Under the pieces are notes generated by a model. The model saw only the letters and a list, made by a program, of their open reading frames with translations. It ran no database searches and was not told the origin of the DNA. DNA of 35,281 nucleotides from Acidimicrobiales bacterium (GTDB lineage Bacteria > Actinomycetota > Acidimicrobiia > Acidimicrobiales > Iamiaceae), in assembly GCA_025463985.1 (NCBI GenBank), contig JAODBM010000077.1, forward strand, positions 1 to 35,281, given 5' to 3'. The translations under genes and the position numbers were made by a program. Positions 7,882 to 16,073 of this stretch are shown piece by piece. Position 1 is the stretch's first letter. The number at the start of each line of letters is the position of its first letter.

Positions 7882-8311
7882 TCAGCCGCGTGTGTCGCCC
7901 GGGGGATTCTCGGCGAACCACTGCGCGATGGCTGGCATCTCCTCTTCGAAGTTGCCGGGGGCGGACACGCTGAGCATCCCGGCGCGCTCGGAGCTGCGGT
8001 TCTCGAAGGTCATGGGTCACGTGGCCCGGCACCAAGACGAACGACCCGGTGCTGGCGTCGGTCCATTCGGTGCCGACCAGCACGCTCATGGTGCCGGCGA
8101 GCACGTAGAACACATCGTCCTTGGCATGTGAGTGTGCGCCCGGCCCCTTCGTGTACGGGTCGAGCCACCACTCCGAGATCGAATACCGTTCGCCGGTCTC
8201 CGCCCCGTCGGCCTTGAACGACGCCGAGATGCGCCCCATCGGATACGCCCGACCTTCGCCTGGTCCGAGCACCACCGGATCCCGGCCGACGGAGCTGCCG
8301 CTCTCGGTCAT
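7882..8311 (-). pseudogene. Cupin-domain protein gene with a +1 frameshift
   Basis: The ATG at 8311 follows a strong GAGGGAGGGACG. The first 101 codons encode a single-domain cupin: PGAHSHAKDDVFYVLAGTMS is motif 1 (HxH, then an acidic residue and YVL-G) and FVLVPGHVTHD begins motif 2. At 8008-8009 the minus strand reads CATGACCTTCGAG. Removing one C restores the expected HDFENRSSERAG and continues to NFEEEMPAIAQWFAENPPGD and a TGA at 7882-7884, giving about 142 residues, a normal length. As written, the frame shifts after motif 2 and reads through into meaningless sequence. It is either a recent frameshift or a one-base sequencing error. No copy of the shared operator lies upstream. Confidence 0.75.
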
Positions 8312-8560
8312 CGTCCCTCCCTCGATCGGCCGCCAAAGTAGTCCCAAGACCCGTTTGGTGGGTTGCATGCATCCAGGGTGTGATCGACCGGGCGGTGGGT
8401 CGGAGCTGGGATGTCGACCAGAGGCTCAGGCTGCGACGAGCCCGCCTCCATCGATCAGGACTCGCTGCCCGAAGCGCTGGTGGCGTGGAGCAGAACGGGC
8501 GGTGGGTCGGGTTGAGAGCGTGGAGTGCTGTGCCGGTGCGGCAGGATTTGGTCGTTTGAT

Positions 8561-8574
8561 CGAACGTGTGTTCG
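8561..8574. promoter_or_regulatory. LexA (SOS) box, CGAAC-N4-GTTCG
   Basis: The sequence CGAACGTGTGTTCG is a perfect CGAAC-N4-GTTCG palindrome, the core of the actinobacterial LexA binding site (mycobacterial consensus TCGAAC-N4-GTTCGA). The 5' flanking T matches; the 3' flank is G instead of A. It lies 16 bp upstream of the 13E12-type HNH gene, where LexA would block transcription. Some 13E12 genes in Mycobacterium tuberculosis are reported to have LexA boxes, which supports the call. Confidence 0.8.
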
Positions 8575-8590
8575 GGTAGTTCCTAGACCT

Positions 8591-9841
8591 ATGTTCTCGG
8601 TCGATCTGGCGCAGCAGGTGGTGGCGGTGGCGGAACAGCCGCAGCCATCCGACGGTGCGCTGTCGCAGGCGCTGCTCGACGTGCAGCGGTTCCGGGCGCA
8701 GCTCGACGCGGTCGAAGCGAAGCTGACCGCCTCGTGGGATGCCCGTCAGGCGTGGGCGGCCGACGGGGCTGCTTCGGGGGCCTCATGGTTGGCGCACCAC
8801 GGCGAGGTGTCGCGTGACGAAGCCCGGGCCCAGGTGCGGTTCGCACGCCGGCTGGCGTCGATGCCCGGCACCTTGGCCGCGCTCGAAGCCGGTGAGATCG
8901 GCGGGGCGAAGGCCTGGCTGCTGGCCCGCGCCAACCAGCCAGGGCACGCGGCCGACTTCGCTGCCGACGAGGCCCTCCTGGTCTCTCACGCGCGGGCGTT
9001 CACCGTCGACCAGCTGGCGCATCTCACCAGGCGGTGGCTGCGCGTCCGTGGCCGCGACAGCCAGCCCGACAGGGGCGCGCGCTCCGAGCTGTGGGTGTCA
9101 CCCACCTACGACGACGTGCATGACGTGCGAGGAGCGCTCGCCCGGGAAGACGGCGCGATCGTCAGCCGGGCGTTGGACGCGCTGATGCGCGAGCAGCTCG
9201 ATGCCGAGCGGGGCGTCACCGGCGAGGTGCGGCAGCGGGCCATGCCAGAGCGTCGGGCCGAGGCCCTCGTCGAGATGGCGCGTCGGTCGGCCCGCGTCGA
9301 GCCCGGCGGCGTTGTGGCCCGGCCGACCGTGGTGGCGATCTGCGACGCGGCCGTGCTCGCCGGCAGGCCGGGCGAGCAGCCTCCGTTCGACGGCACCTGC
9401 GAGGTCGAGCGCCTCGGGCCCGTCTCGGCGGAGACGGTGCGCCGCCTCGCGTGCGAGGGCGACACGTACGACGTGATGATCGGTCGCCACGGCGAGGTTC
9501 TCGACGTCGGCCGGCGGCATCGGCGGGCCACGGCGGCGCAACGCAAGGCGCTGCTCGTGCGCGACCAATCCTGTTCGTTCCCCGGCTGCGACCGCCTCGG
9601 CGACTGGTGCGAGGCCCACCACATCGACCATTGGAACCACGGCGGGGCGACCGACCTCGGCAACCTCTGTCTCCAGTGCCGCCATCACCATCACCTCGTC
9701 CATGAGGGCCGGTTCCGCCTCGCACGATCGCCCGACGACCAGCTCGAGTTCCGACGGCCCGATGGCCGACCGATCGCGAGGCGCCGACCGAACCAGCTCC
9801 CCTGGCGAATCAGGGCGCCCGAACCCGCCGGCACCCGATGA
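8591..9841 (+). CDS. 13E12 repeat-family protein (DUF222 + HNH endonuclease)
   Basis: The frame is open further upstream, but the ATG at 8591 gives a protein of 416 residues with the usual start of the family (MFSVDLAQQVVAVAEQPQPS); the upstream part would run through the LexA box. The long DUF222 region covers roughly residues 20-300. The C-terminal HNH module reads CSFPGCDRLGDWCEAHHIDH, then a GGATDLGNLCLQC and HHHHLVHEGRF, with paired Cys, the catalytic His and the HNH Asn and His all present. Such genes are common in several copies in actinobacterial genomes and are suspected to be mobile or selfish; their function is unproven. There is no clear ribosome-binding site. It is unrelated to the metabolic genes around it. 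Confidence 0.9.
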   Translation: MFSVDLAQQVVAVAEQPQPSDGALSQALLDVQRFRAQLDAVEAKLTASWDARQAWAADGAASGASWLAHHGEVSRDEARAQVRFARRLASMPGTLAALEAGEIGGAKAWLLARANQPGHAADFAADEALLVSHARAFTVDQLAHLTRRWLRVRGRDSQPDRGARSELWVSPTYDDVHDVRGALAREDGAIVSRALDALMREQLDAERGVTGEVRQRAMPERRAEALVEMARRSARVEPGGVVARPTVVAICDAAVLAGRPGEQPPFDGTCEVERLGPVSAETVRRLACEGDTYDVMIGRHGEVLDVGRRHRRATAAQRKALLVRDQSCSFPGCDRLGDWCEAHHIDHWNHGGATDLGNLCLQCRHHHHLVHEGRFRLARSPDDQLEFRRPDGRPIARRRPNQLPWRIRAPEPAGTR

Positions 9842-9882
9842 CCACCACGCGATCACGCCCACGTCCCTGGGGCGGCGCCCGA

Positions 9883-11268
9883 CTACAGGCGCCCGTCGAC
9901 CGCGGCAGCCGCCAGCACGCGGAAGCGCTGGTAACGGGCCTCGGTGGCATCCACCCAGTCCTCCCGGGGCTCGACGGTGCGGCCGGTGCGGGCCCAGCGC
10001 TCGGCCTCGAGGGCCGAGGACTCGAGGCCGGCGGTGCAGCGGGCGAGGAACGCGGCGCCGAGCGCGGCGCCCTCGGGCAGCGCGGCAACGTCGACCGGAA
10101 GGCCGGTGGCATCGGCGAGGGCCTGCATCCAGCCGTCGGATCGGGTCCCGCCGCCGCTGGCCACGATGCGCTTCGGCGCCGACCCGGCGCTGGCGGCCAG
10201 GTCGAGGTGGTGGCGGACCACGAACGCACTCGCCTCGTAGGCAGCAGCGAGCACGTCTGCGGGGCCGTGGCGGTGGGACACGTCGTGCAGGCCGGCCCGC
10301 AAGCTGTGCGAGTGGACCGGCGTGCGCTCGCCGCGCACGTACGGCAGCCACACGGGGAGGTCGTCGGGCCGCACCTCGGCGAGCCGGTCGGCGACGCCCG
10401 GCCCGACCCAGCGGGTGACCATGTCGAGGAAGAGCCCGCCGGCGTTGCTCGGCCCCCCGAGCAGGCTGTGGCCGGCCACGTGGTGGGGCACGCCCCAGAC
10501 GCCCGCCGGGGCCGCCGGCCAGCCCTCGACGACCGACCACACGATGAGCGTCGTCCCGCACAGCACCATCACGTCGCCGGCCGTGGAGGCGCCCGAGACG
10601 AGCTGCTCGGCGAGGGCATCCACGGTGCTCCCGGCCACGAGCGCACCGGCGCACGGCAGCCCCTCGAGCACCCGGCCCGCCGGCTCGTGGCCGGACAGCA
10701 CGCGCGCCAGCTTGCTGGTGGGCGCGCCGACGCCCGCGGCCAGGCCCTCGTCCCACTGCTCCAGGTCGAAGAGGGGGAACGCGGTGGCCGCCGTGCTGAG
10801 GTCGACCGCGCCCGCGCCGCACAGCGCGTGGTTGGCCACAGCCTGCGCCGGCCAGTACGCCGTAGCCTCGGGCGTTTGCGCCACCTGCCATGCGAGGAAC
10901 CCGAGCACCTCACCTTCGTCGCCCGGGAACGCCGGCTCGTGGCCCGGGCGCCGCCCCCGGCGGTCGCCGTACAGCAGGCCCGGCCCGAGCGCGGCGCCGC
11001 CCGCGTCCACTGCGGCGAGCGACGGCACCATCGCCGACACGGCGACGGCCGCGATCGTCCGGCCGACGGCCACTCGGCCGAGGGCGTCGAGCACGCCGGC
11101 CCGCCAGGCCCGATCCACGTCGTGGCTGAGCTCGCCCTCGGCCGTCGAGATCACCTCGTGCGGCACCCGGGCCCGGGCCAGCACGTTGCCGTCGCCGTCG
11201 GCGACGACGGCCTTCACCGACGTCGTCCCGATGTCGATCCCCACCGTCAACCCCGAGCTTTCTGACAC
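9883..11268 (-). CDS. FGGY-family carbohydrate kinase
   Basis: This 461-residue sugar kinase has the N-terminal ATPase motif VGIDIGTTSVKAVV, a GLLYGDRRG segment holding the likely catalytic Asp, and the C-terminal FGGY signature ASGGGTRSDGWMQALADATG, followed by GAALGAAFLA. It would phosphorylate a ketose or polyol such as xylulose, ribulose or glycerol; specificity is not readable. The longest start is GTG 11268, but this lies inside the operator copy (11263-11282). TTG 11250 (giving MTVGIDIGTT) or GTG 11244 would leave room for a leader and may be the true start. It is divergent from the alcohol dehydrogenase/amine oxidase operon. The class II aldolase of the first operon could act on its product. 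Confidence 0.88.
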   Translation of the reverse strand: MSESSGLTVGIDIGTTSVKAVVADGDGNVLARARVPHEVISTAEGELSHDVDRAWRAGVLDALGRVAVGRTIAAVAVSAMVPSLAAVDAGGAALGPGLLYGDRRGRRPGHEPAFPGDEGEVLGFLAWQVAQTPEATAYWPAQAVANHALCGAGAVDLSTAATAFPLFDLEQWDEGLAAGVGAPTSKLARVLSGHEPAGRVLEGLPCAGALVAGSTVDALAEQLVSGASTAGDVMVLCGTTLIVWSVVEGWPAAPAGVWGVPHHVAGHSLLGGPSNAGGLFLDMVTRWVGPGVADRLAEVRPDDLPVWLPYVRGERTPVHSHSLRAGLHDVSHRHGPADVLAAAYEASAFVVRHHLDLAASAGSAPKRIVASGGGTRSDGWMQALADATGLPVDVAALPEGAALGAAFLARCTAGLESSALEAERWARTGRTVEPREDWVDATEARYQRFRVLAAAAVDGRL

Positions 11269-11282
11269 TCACGTCACGTTAG
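11263..11282. promoter_or_regulatory. Operator copy B, stretched by a 5-bp tandem duplication
   Basis: The sequence TGACACTCACGTCACGTTAG contains TCACG twice in tandem (11269-11273 and 11274-11278). Removing one copy leaves TGACACTCACGTTAG, an exact TGAC-N6-GTTAG site. As it stands the half sites are 5 bp further apart, about half a helical turn. It lies between the FGGY kinase and the alcohol dehydrogenase and overlaps the longest possible kinase start. Confidence 0.5.
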
Positions 11283-11331
11283 GTCACGCCCGTTGGTACG
11301 TTCTTGATATGACCACGTCGGGGGGACCGGG

Positions 11332-12576
11332 ATGAGGGCGCTCGTGTTTGGGGTGGCGCCGGAACCGTGGGTCGCGCCGGCCGACGCCAACCGGTTGACC
11401 ACGAACCTGGCGGCCACGCCGGTGGCCATGCGGGACCTGCCCGACGCCGCGCCGCTGCGGCCCGACTGGCTGGTCACCCGACCGCGGCTGACCGGGATCT
11501 GCGGGTCGGACTCGAAGCAGATCCTCCTCGACTTCGGCGACGGCGACCACGACAGCGCGCTCAGCGGGCTGTGCTCGTTCCCGCAGGTCATGGGCCACGA
11601 GGTGGTGGCCGAGGTCGTGGCGCTCGGCCCGGCGGCCCGCGGGTTCGACGTGGGGCAGCGGGTGGTGCTCAACCCGTGGCTGAGCTGCGCGCCCCGGGGC
11701 ATCGCGCCCCCCTGCCCCGCCTGCGAGGCCGGCGACGCCAGCCTGTGCTGGAGCTTCACGACGGGCGACATCAGCCCCGGCATCCACACCGGCGTGTCGA
11801 GCGATGCGACCGGCGGCTACGCCGAGCTCATGCCCGCGCACTCGACGATGTTGTTCGCGGTGCCCGACGAGATCGACGACGAGCACGCCGTGTTCGCCGA
11901 CCCGTTCTCCGTCTCGCTGCACAGCGTCACCCGGCATCCACCGCCTCCAGGAGGACGTGCGCTCATCTGGGGCGCGGGCGCGCTCGGGCTGTGCGCGATC
12001 GCGATCTTGCGGGCGCTGTACTCGGACGTCGAGGTCGCAGTCGTGGCCCGCTTCGACGCCCAGGCCGACCTGGCCCGGCGGTTCGGCGCCCACCACGTGC
12101 TCCGGCCGGCGTCGCAGCTCGAGCTGGTCGAGGCGCTGGCCGGTTGGTCCGGCGGCGTGCTGCGGCCGACGATGGAGGGGCTGGGCGGCCTGCCCATGTG
12201 CCATCCCGGTGGGATCGACGTCGCCTACGACACGATCGGCAAGGGCGAGACCTTCGAGGTGGAGACCCGCGTGCTCAAGGCGCGGGGGACGCTCGTGGTC
12301 AGCGGCGTGCACGCCCCGACGCGCTGGGAGTGGAGCCCCCACTACTTCAAGGAGATCAACCTCGTCGGCTCGAACGCGTTCGGCATCGAGGAGGTCGACG
12401 GCGTCCGCCAGCACGCGATCGCCCACTACCTCGACCTCGTGCGCGACGGCCGCATCGACCTGACCGGCCTGCTCACCCACACGTTCGGCCTGACGCAGTG
12501 GCGGGACGCGTTCCTCGCCATCGCGATCCAGGAGCAGAGCGGGGCCGTCAAAGTCGCGATCGACCCCCAGCGATGA
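11332..12576 (+). CDS. Zinc-dependent alcohol dehydrogenase (MDR family)
   Basis: This 414-residue medium-chain dehydrogenase starts at ATG 11332 after GGGGGACCGGG. Catalytic zinc ligands are C57 (ICGSD) and H89 with E90 (MGHEVV). A cysteine-rich loop (LSCAPRG, then CPACEAGDASLC) corresponds to the structural zinc site, with extra residues compared with the standard fold. LIWGAGALGLCA is the NAD(P)-binding loop. It probably interconverts an alcohol and an aldehyde or ketone. The stop overlaps the start of the copper amine oxidase (ATGA), so the two are made together, and an amine oxidase product is an aldehyde. The operator between this gene and the FGGY kinase suggests TetR control. Confidence 0.88.
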   Translation: MRALVFGVAPEPWVAPADANRLTTNLAATPVAMRDLPDAAPLRPDWLVTRPRLTGICGSDSKQILLDFGDGDHDSALSGLCSFPQVMGHEVVAEVVALGPAARGFDVGQRVVLNPWLSCAPRGIAPPCPACEAGDASLCWSFTTGDISPGIHTGVSSDATGGYAELMPAHSTMLFAVPDEIDDEHAVFADPFSVSLHSVTRHPPPPGGRALIWGAGALGLCAIAILRALYSDVEVAVVARFDAQADLARRFGAHHVLRPASQLELVEALAGWSGGVLRPTMEGLGGLPMCHPGGIDVAYDTIGKGETFEVETRVLKARGTLVVSGVHAPTRWEWSPHYFKEINLVGSNAFGIEEVDGVRQHAIAHYLDLVRDGRIDLTGLLTHTFGLTQWRDAFLAIAIQEQSGAVKVAIDPQR

Positions 12577-14489
12577 CCGACCCGATCGCGCCCACGACGC
12601 CGCCCACTACGACGTCGCCCGCCACTGCCCACCCATACGACCCTCTTCGGAGCGACGAGATCACGGCCGTCGTCGCCGCGGTGCAGGCGACCGGGCGGCT
12701 CGGCGACGGCGCCTGGTTCTCCACGATCACGCTCGAGGCGCCACCCGGCGAGGACGTCGGGCAGCGCCCCCGGCGGGCCCGGCTCGTGATCGTCGATGGA
12801 CCGGGGGCGTCGGTGATCGAGGCCGTCGTCGACGTGGCCGACGGGCGCATCGGGTCCTGGCACCGACGAGACGGCGTGCGGCCCCCGCTCGGCCTCCACG
12901 AGAGCATGGTCGCGATCGCCGCGCTGCACGGCCACGCCGGCTTCGTCGAGGCCCTGGCCCGGCGCGGCATCACCGACCTGGCACAGGTGCAGATCGACCC
13001 GTGGCCGACCGGGAGCTTCGGCGACCCGGCCGAGGCGGAGCGGCGGATCGTCCGCTGCATCTCGTACTACCGGGAGGAGCCGGGCGACAACGGCTACGCC
13101 CGACCGATCGAGGGCCTGCTGGCCGTGGTCGACATGGCCCGCGGCAAGGTGCTCGAGATCGTCGACCACGGCATCGTGCCCGTGCCGACCCACGCCGGCA
13201 GCTACCTGCCGCACGACCACGAGCCGCATCGCCATGACCTGCGACCGCTGGAGATCACCCAGCCGGAGGGGCCCAGCTTCACGATCGACGGCAACGTGCT
13301 GCGCTGGCAGCGGTGGTCGATGCACGTGTCGCTCGACCCGCTCGAGGGCCTCGTGCTCCGCGACGTCGGCTACGAGGACGGCGGTCGGGTCCGCCCGATC
13401 CTGCGGCGGGCGGCGATCAGCGAGATGGTCGTCCCCTACGGCGATCCGGATCCGGCGCACGGGTGGAAGAACGCCTTCGACGTGGGCGAGTGGGGGCTCG
13501 GGCGCATGGCCAACTCGCTGGCGCTCGGCTGCGACTGCCTCGGCGAGATCCGCTATCTCGACGCCGTCTACGCGGACGAGCACGGCGCGCCCGCGACGAT
13601 CGCCAACGCCATCTGCATCCACGAGGAGGACGTCGGCATCCTCTGGAAGCACGTCGACCTCTACACGAACCGCACCGAGGTCCGGCGGGCCCGGCGCCTC
13701 GTGATCTCGTCGATCGCCACGGTCGGCAACTACGAGTACGCCTTCTACTGGTGCGTCCACCTCGACGGCTCGATCGAGCTGGAGGTCAAGCTCACCGGCA
13801 TCGTCTCGACCAAGGCGATCGTGCCGGGCGCCGACACCGTCCACGCCCCCGAGCTGGCACCCGGGCTGGCCGCGCCGGTGCACCAGCACCTGTTCTGCGC
13901 CCGGCTCGACGTGTGCGTCGACGGACCGGTGAACGAGGTCCACGAGGTCGACGTGATCCCGCTCGAGCCGGGCGAGGCCAACCCGTGGGAGAACGGCTTC
14001 GCCCCCGCCCGCCGGCGCCTCGACCGCGAGCTGGCGGCCCGCTGCAACGTCGACCCCGGACGCAGCCGCACCTGGCACATCGTGAACCCGACGGCGTCGA
14101 ACCGGCTCGGCCGACCGACGGCATACCGGCTGACGCCCGGGCCCAGCCCGACGCTGCTCGCCGGCGAGGGCTCGAACGTGTCGGCCCGGGCCGGGTTCGC
14201 CCGCCACAACCTGTGGGTCACGCCGGTCGCCCCCGACGAGCGCCGCGCCGCCGGCGACTACCCCAACCAGCACCCTGGCGGCGAGGGGCTCCCCCGCTGG
14301 ACCCAGGCCGACCGGTCGCTCGTGGACACGCCGATCGTGGTCTGGCACACGTTCGGGGTCACCCACGTCCCGCGGCCCGAGGACTGGCCGGTGATGCCCG
14401 TCGACCGCTGCGGCTTCCGCCTCGTGCCCGTCGGGTTCTTCGACGCCAACCCGGCGCTCGACGTGCCGCCCCCGGACCACTGCCACTAG
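12573..14489 (+). CDS. Copper-containing primary-amine oxidase (TPQ)
   Basis: This 638-residue protein aligns by motif and spacing with Arthrobacter-type copper amine oxidases. N386-Y387-E388 (ATVGNYEYAFYW) holds the tyrosine that self-processes to topaquinone. D303 (NAFDVGEWGLG) is the catalytic base. The copper ligands are H437 and H439 (HQH) and H598 (VTHVPRPEDWPVMP). The C-terminus GFFDANPALDVPPPDHCH is typical. The reaction converts a primary amine, O2 and water to aldehyde, ammonia and H2O2. No signal peptide is seen, so it is probably cytoplasmic. The ATGA overlap with the alcohol dehydrogenase implies that the aldehyde is passed on. The natural amine is unknown. Confidence 0.95.
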   Translation: MTDPIAPTTPPTTTSPATAHPYDPLRSDEITAVVAAVQATGRLGDGAWFSTITLEAPPGEDVGQRPRRARLVIVDGPGASVIEAVVDVADGRIGSWHRRDGVRPPLGLHESMVAIAALHGHAGFVEALARRGITDLAQVQIDPWPTGSFGDPAEAERRIVRCISYYREEPGDNGYARPIEGLLAVVDMARGKVLEIVDHGIVPVPTHAGSYLPHDHEPHRHDLRPLEITQPEGPSFTIDGNVLRWQRWSMHVSLDPLEGLVLRDVGYEDGGRVRPILRRAAISEMVVPYGDPDPAHGWKNAFDVGEWGLGRMANSLALGCDCLGEIRYLDAVYADEHGAPATIANAICIHEEDVGILWKHVDLYTNRTEVRRARRLVISSIATVGNYEYAFYWCVHLDGSIELEVKLTGIVSTKAIVPGADTVHAPELAPGLAAPVHQHLFCARLDVCVDGPVNEVHEVDVIPLEPGEANPWENGFAPARRRLDRELAARCNVDPGRSRTWHIVNPTASNRLGRPTAYRLTPGPSPTLLAGEGSNVSARAGFARHNLWVTPVAPDERRAAGDYPNQHPGGEGLPRWTQADRSLVDTPIVVWHTFGVTHVPRPEDWPVMPVDRCGFRLVPVGFFDANPALDVPPPDHCH

Positions 14490-14518
14490 CCGTCCGCGGC
14501 CGATGCCAGGGCGGTCGG

Positions 14519-15229
14519 TCAGGCCTGGTGGAAGACCTTGTCGGGGATGGCGGTGGGGGCCTCGGAGGCGGATCCGTGCCAGGCCACCGCGCCGTGGCCG
14601 AGGAGCACCACGCGGTCGCACAGGGCCAGGGCATGGGGCACGTGCTGCTCGACGATGAGCAGTGCGGTCCCGGCCTCCCGCAGCCGCTGCAGGCTGTCGT
14701 AGACCTGATCGACCACGATCGGCGCGAGGCCGAGGGACAGCTCGTCGGCCACGAGCAGCTTGGGTGCGTCGACCATCACCCGGGCCATGGAGAGCATGCG
14801 CTGCTCGCCGCCCGACAGCGTCCCGGCCAGCTGGTGGCGGCGCTTGGCGAGGACCGGGAACAGCTCGAAGGCGCGGTCGAGCGCGGCGCCCACGCCGGCC
14901 CGCCCCTTCGACTGCCGGAACGAGAGCCGCAGGTTGTCCTCGACCGAGAGGGTGGCGAACACCGACCGGCCCTCAGGTGCGTGGGCGACGCCCGCTCGGG
15001 CATAGCGCCAGGCCGGCGCCCCCGACAGGTCGGCGCCGTCGACCCACACCGTGCCCGAGCTGGGCGCGAGGAGCCCGCTGGCCACCCGAGCCGTCGTGGT
15101 CTTGCCCGCGCCGTTCGAGCCCAAGAGCGCGACCGCCTCACCCGCCCCGACCGTGAGCGACACCTCGAACAACGACCGGAACGGCCCATAGGCGGCCGAC
15201 ACACCGCGCAGCTCCAGCACCGCGCTCAT
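14519..15229 (-). CDS. livF: Branched-chain amino acid-type ABC transporter ATPase (LivF-like)
   Basis: This 236-residue ATPase has Walker A GSNGAGKTT, signature LSGGEQRMLSMAR, Walker B KLLVADELSLGLAP and the switch His in IVEQH. SLGLAP and the short length mark the LivF rather than the LivG type. ATG 15229 (MSAVLELRGV) is chosen because the frame upstream lacks family similarity. It is the last gene of a four-gene importer operon and is separated from livG by 58 bp in which I see nothing notable. It energises import together with LivG and the fused permease. Ligand class is not fixed; Liv-type systems in catabolic clusters often import aromatic or other carboxylic compounds. Confidence 0.92.
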   Translation of the reverse strand: MSAVLELRGVSAAYGPFRSLFEVSLTVGAGEAVALLGSNGAGKTTTARVASGLLAPSSGTVWVDGADLSGAPAWRYARAGVAHAPEGRSVFATLSVEDNLRLSFRQSKGRAGVGAALDRAFELFPVLAKRRHQLAGTLSGGEQRMLSMARVMVDAPKLLVADELSLGLAPIVVDQVYDSLQRLREAGTALLIVEQHVPHALALCDRVVLLGHGAVAWHGSASEAPTAIPDKVFHQA

Positions 15230-15287
15230 GACACCGTCCCCCCACGCCAACACACAGCCCGGACACCGCGCCGCGCCAGCCCCACGG

Positions 15288-16073
15288 TCACGCGACCGTT
15301 CCCATGGTCCCGAGGTACGCCTCGCGCACGGCATCGCTGGCGAGGACCTCGCCGGTGGGGCCTTCGGCGATCAGGCGGCCGGCGTCGAGCACGAGGCAGC
15401 GATCGGTGAAGTCGGACACGAACTCGACGTCGTGCTCCACGAGCAGCACGCCGAAGCCGCGGTCGATCTGCGCGTCGCGCAGGGTCCGGCCCAGGTCGAC
15501 CGTCTCGTCATGGTCCAGGCCCGAGGACGGTTCGTCGAGCAGGAGCAGGCGAGGTTCGGTCATGAGCGCCCGGCCGACCTCCAGCAGCCGTCCCTGGCCG
15601 AGGCTGAGGTGCTCGCTCGGAGCGTCGGCCAGCTCGGCGAGGCCCAGCAGGCCGAGGATGTGATCGCACCGCTCGATCTCGTCGGCCTTGGGGCGGCCGC
15701 GCCCGAGCAGGTCCTTCCACAGCGCCCCGTCGCCGCGCCGGGTGCGCTCGGCGATGAGCAGGTGCTCGCGCACGGTGGCCTCCGCGAACAGCTCGATCCG
15801 CTGGAACGTCCGGCCGAGGCCCCGCCGCGCCCGCAGGTGGATCGGCAGGCGGGTGACGTCCTCGCCGGCGAGCTGCACGACCCCGCGGTCCACGGGGACG
15901 ACGCCGAGCAGGCAGTTGAAGAGCGTCGTCTTGCCGGCGCCGTTCGGCCCGATGAGGCCCACGCGCTCCCCCGCGGCCACGGCGATGTCGACGTGGTGCA
16001 CCGCCATGATCCCGGCGAACGACTTGGCCACGCCTTTGGCCTGCAGGAACGGCTCGTCGGCGGTGGCGCTCAT
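15288..16073 (-). CDS. livG: Branched-chain amino acid-type ABC transporter ATPase (LivG-like)
   Basis: This 261-residue protein has Walker A GPNGAGKTTLFN, a GLGRTFQRIELF Q-loop region typical of LivG, the variant signature LSLGQGRLLEVGRAL and Walker B RLLLLDEPSSGLD, then VEHDVEFV. ATG 16073 overlaps the permease stop (ATGA), which indicates translational coupling. In LivG the signature is often LSYGQ, so LSLGQ is a mild variant. It pairs with LivF to power the importer. Confidence 0.92.
   Translation of the reverse strand: MSATADEPFLQAKGVAKSFAGIMAVHHVDIAVAAGERVGLIGPNGAGKTTLFNCLLGVVPVDRGVVQLAGEDVTRLPIHLRARRGLGRTFQRIELFAEATVREHLLIAERTRRGDGALWKDLLGRGRPKADEIERCDHILGLLGLAELADAPSEHLSLGQGRLLEVGRALMTEPRLLLLDEPSSGLDHDETVDLGRTLRDAQIDRGFGVLLVEHDVEFVSDFTDRCLVLDAGRLIAEGPTGEVLASDAVREAYLGTMGTVA

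Noticed and set aside
9842-9882. Terminator between the 13E12 gene and the FGGY kinase
   Set aside because: Only a 4-bp GGGC/GCCC stem with a 3-base loop and no T-run is visible; too weak to annotate.
13313-15409. Long plus-strand open frame across the end of the amine oxidase and into the livF/livG region
   Set aside because: It crosses two convergent genes in the wrong frame and is Arg/Pro-rich; a shadow frame.
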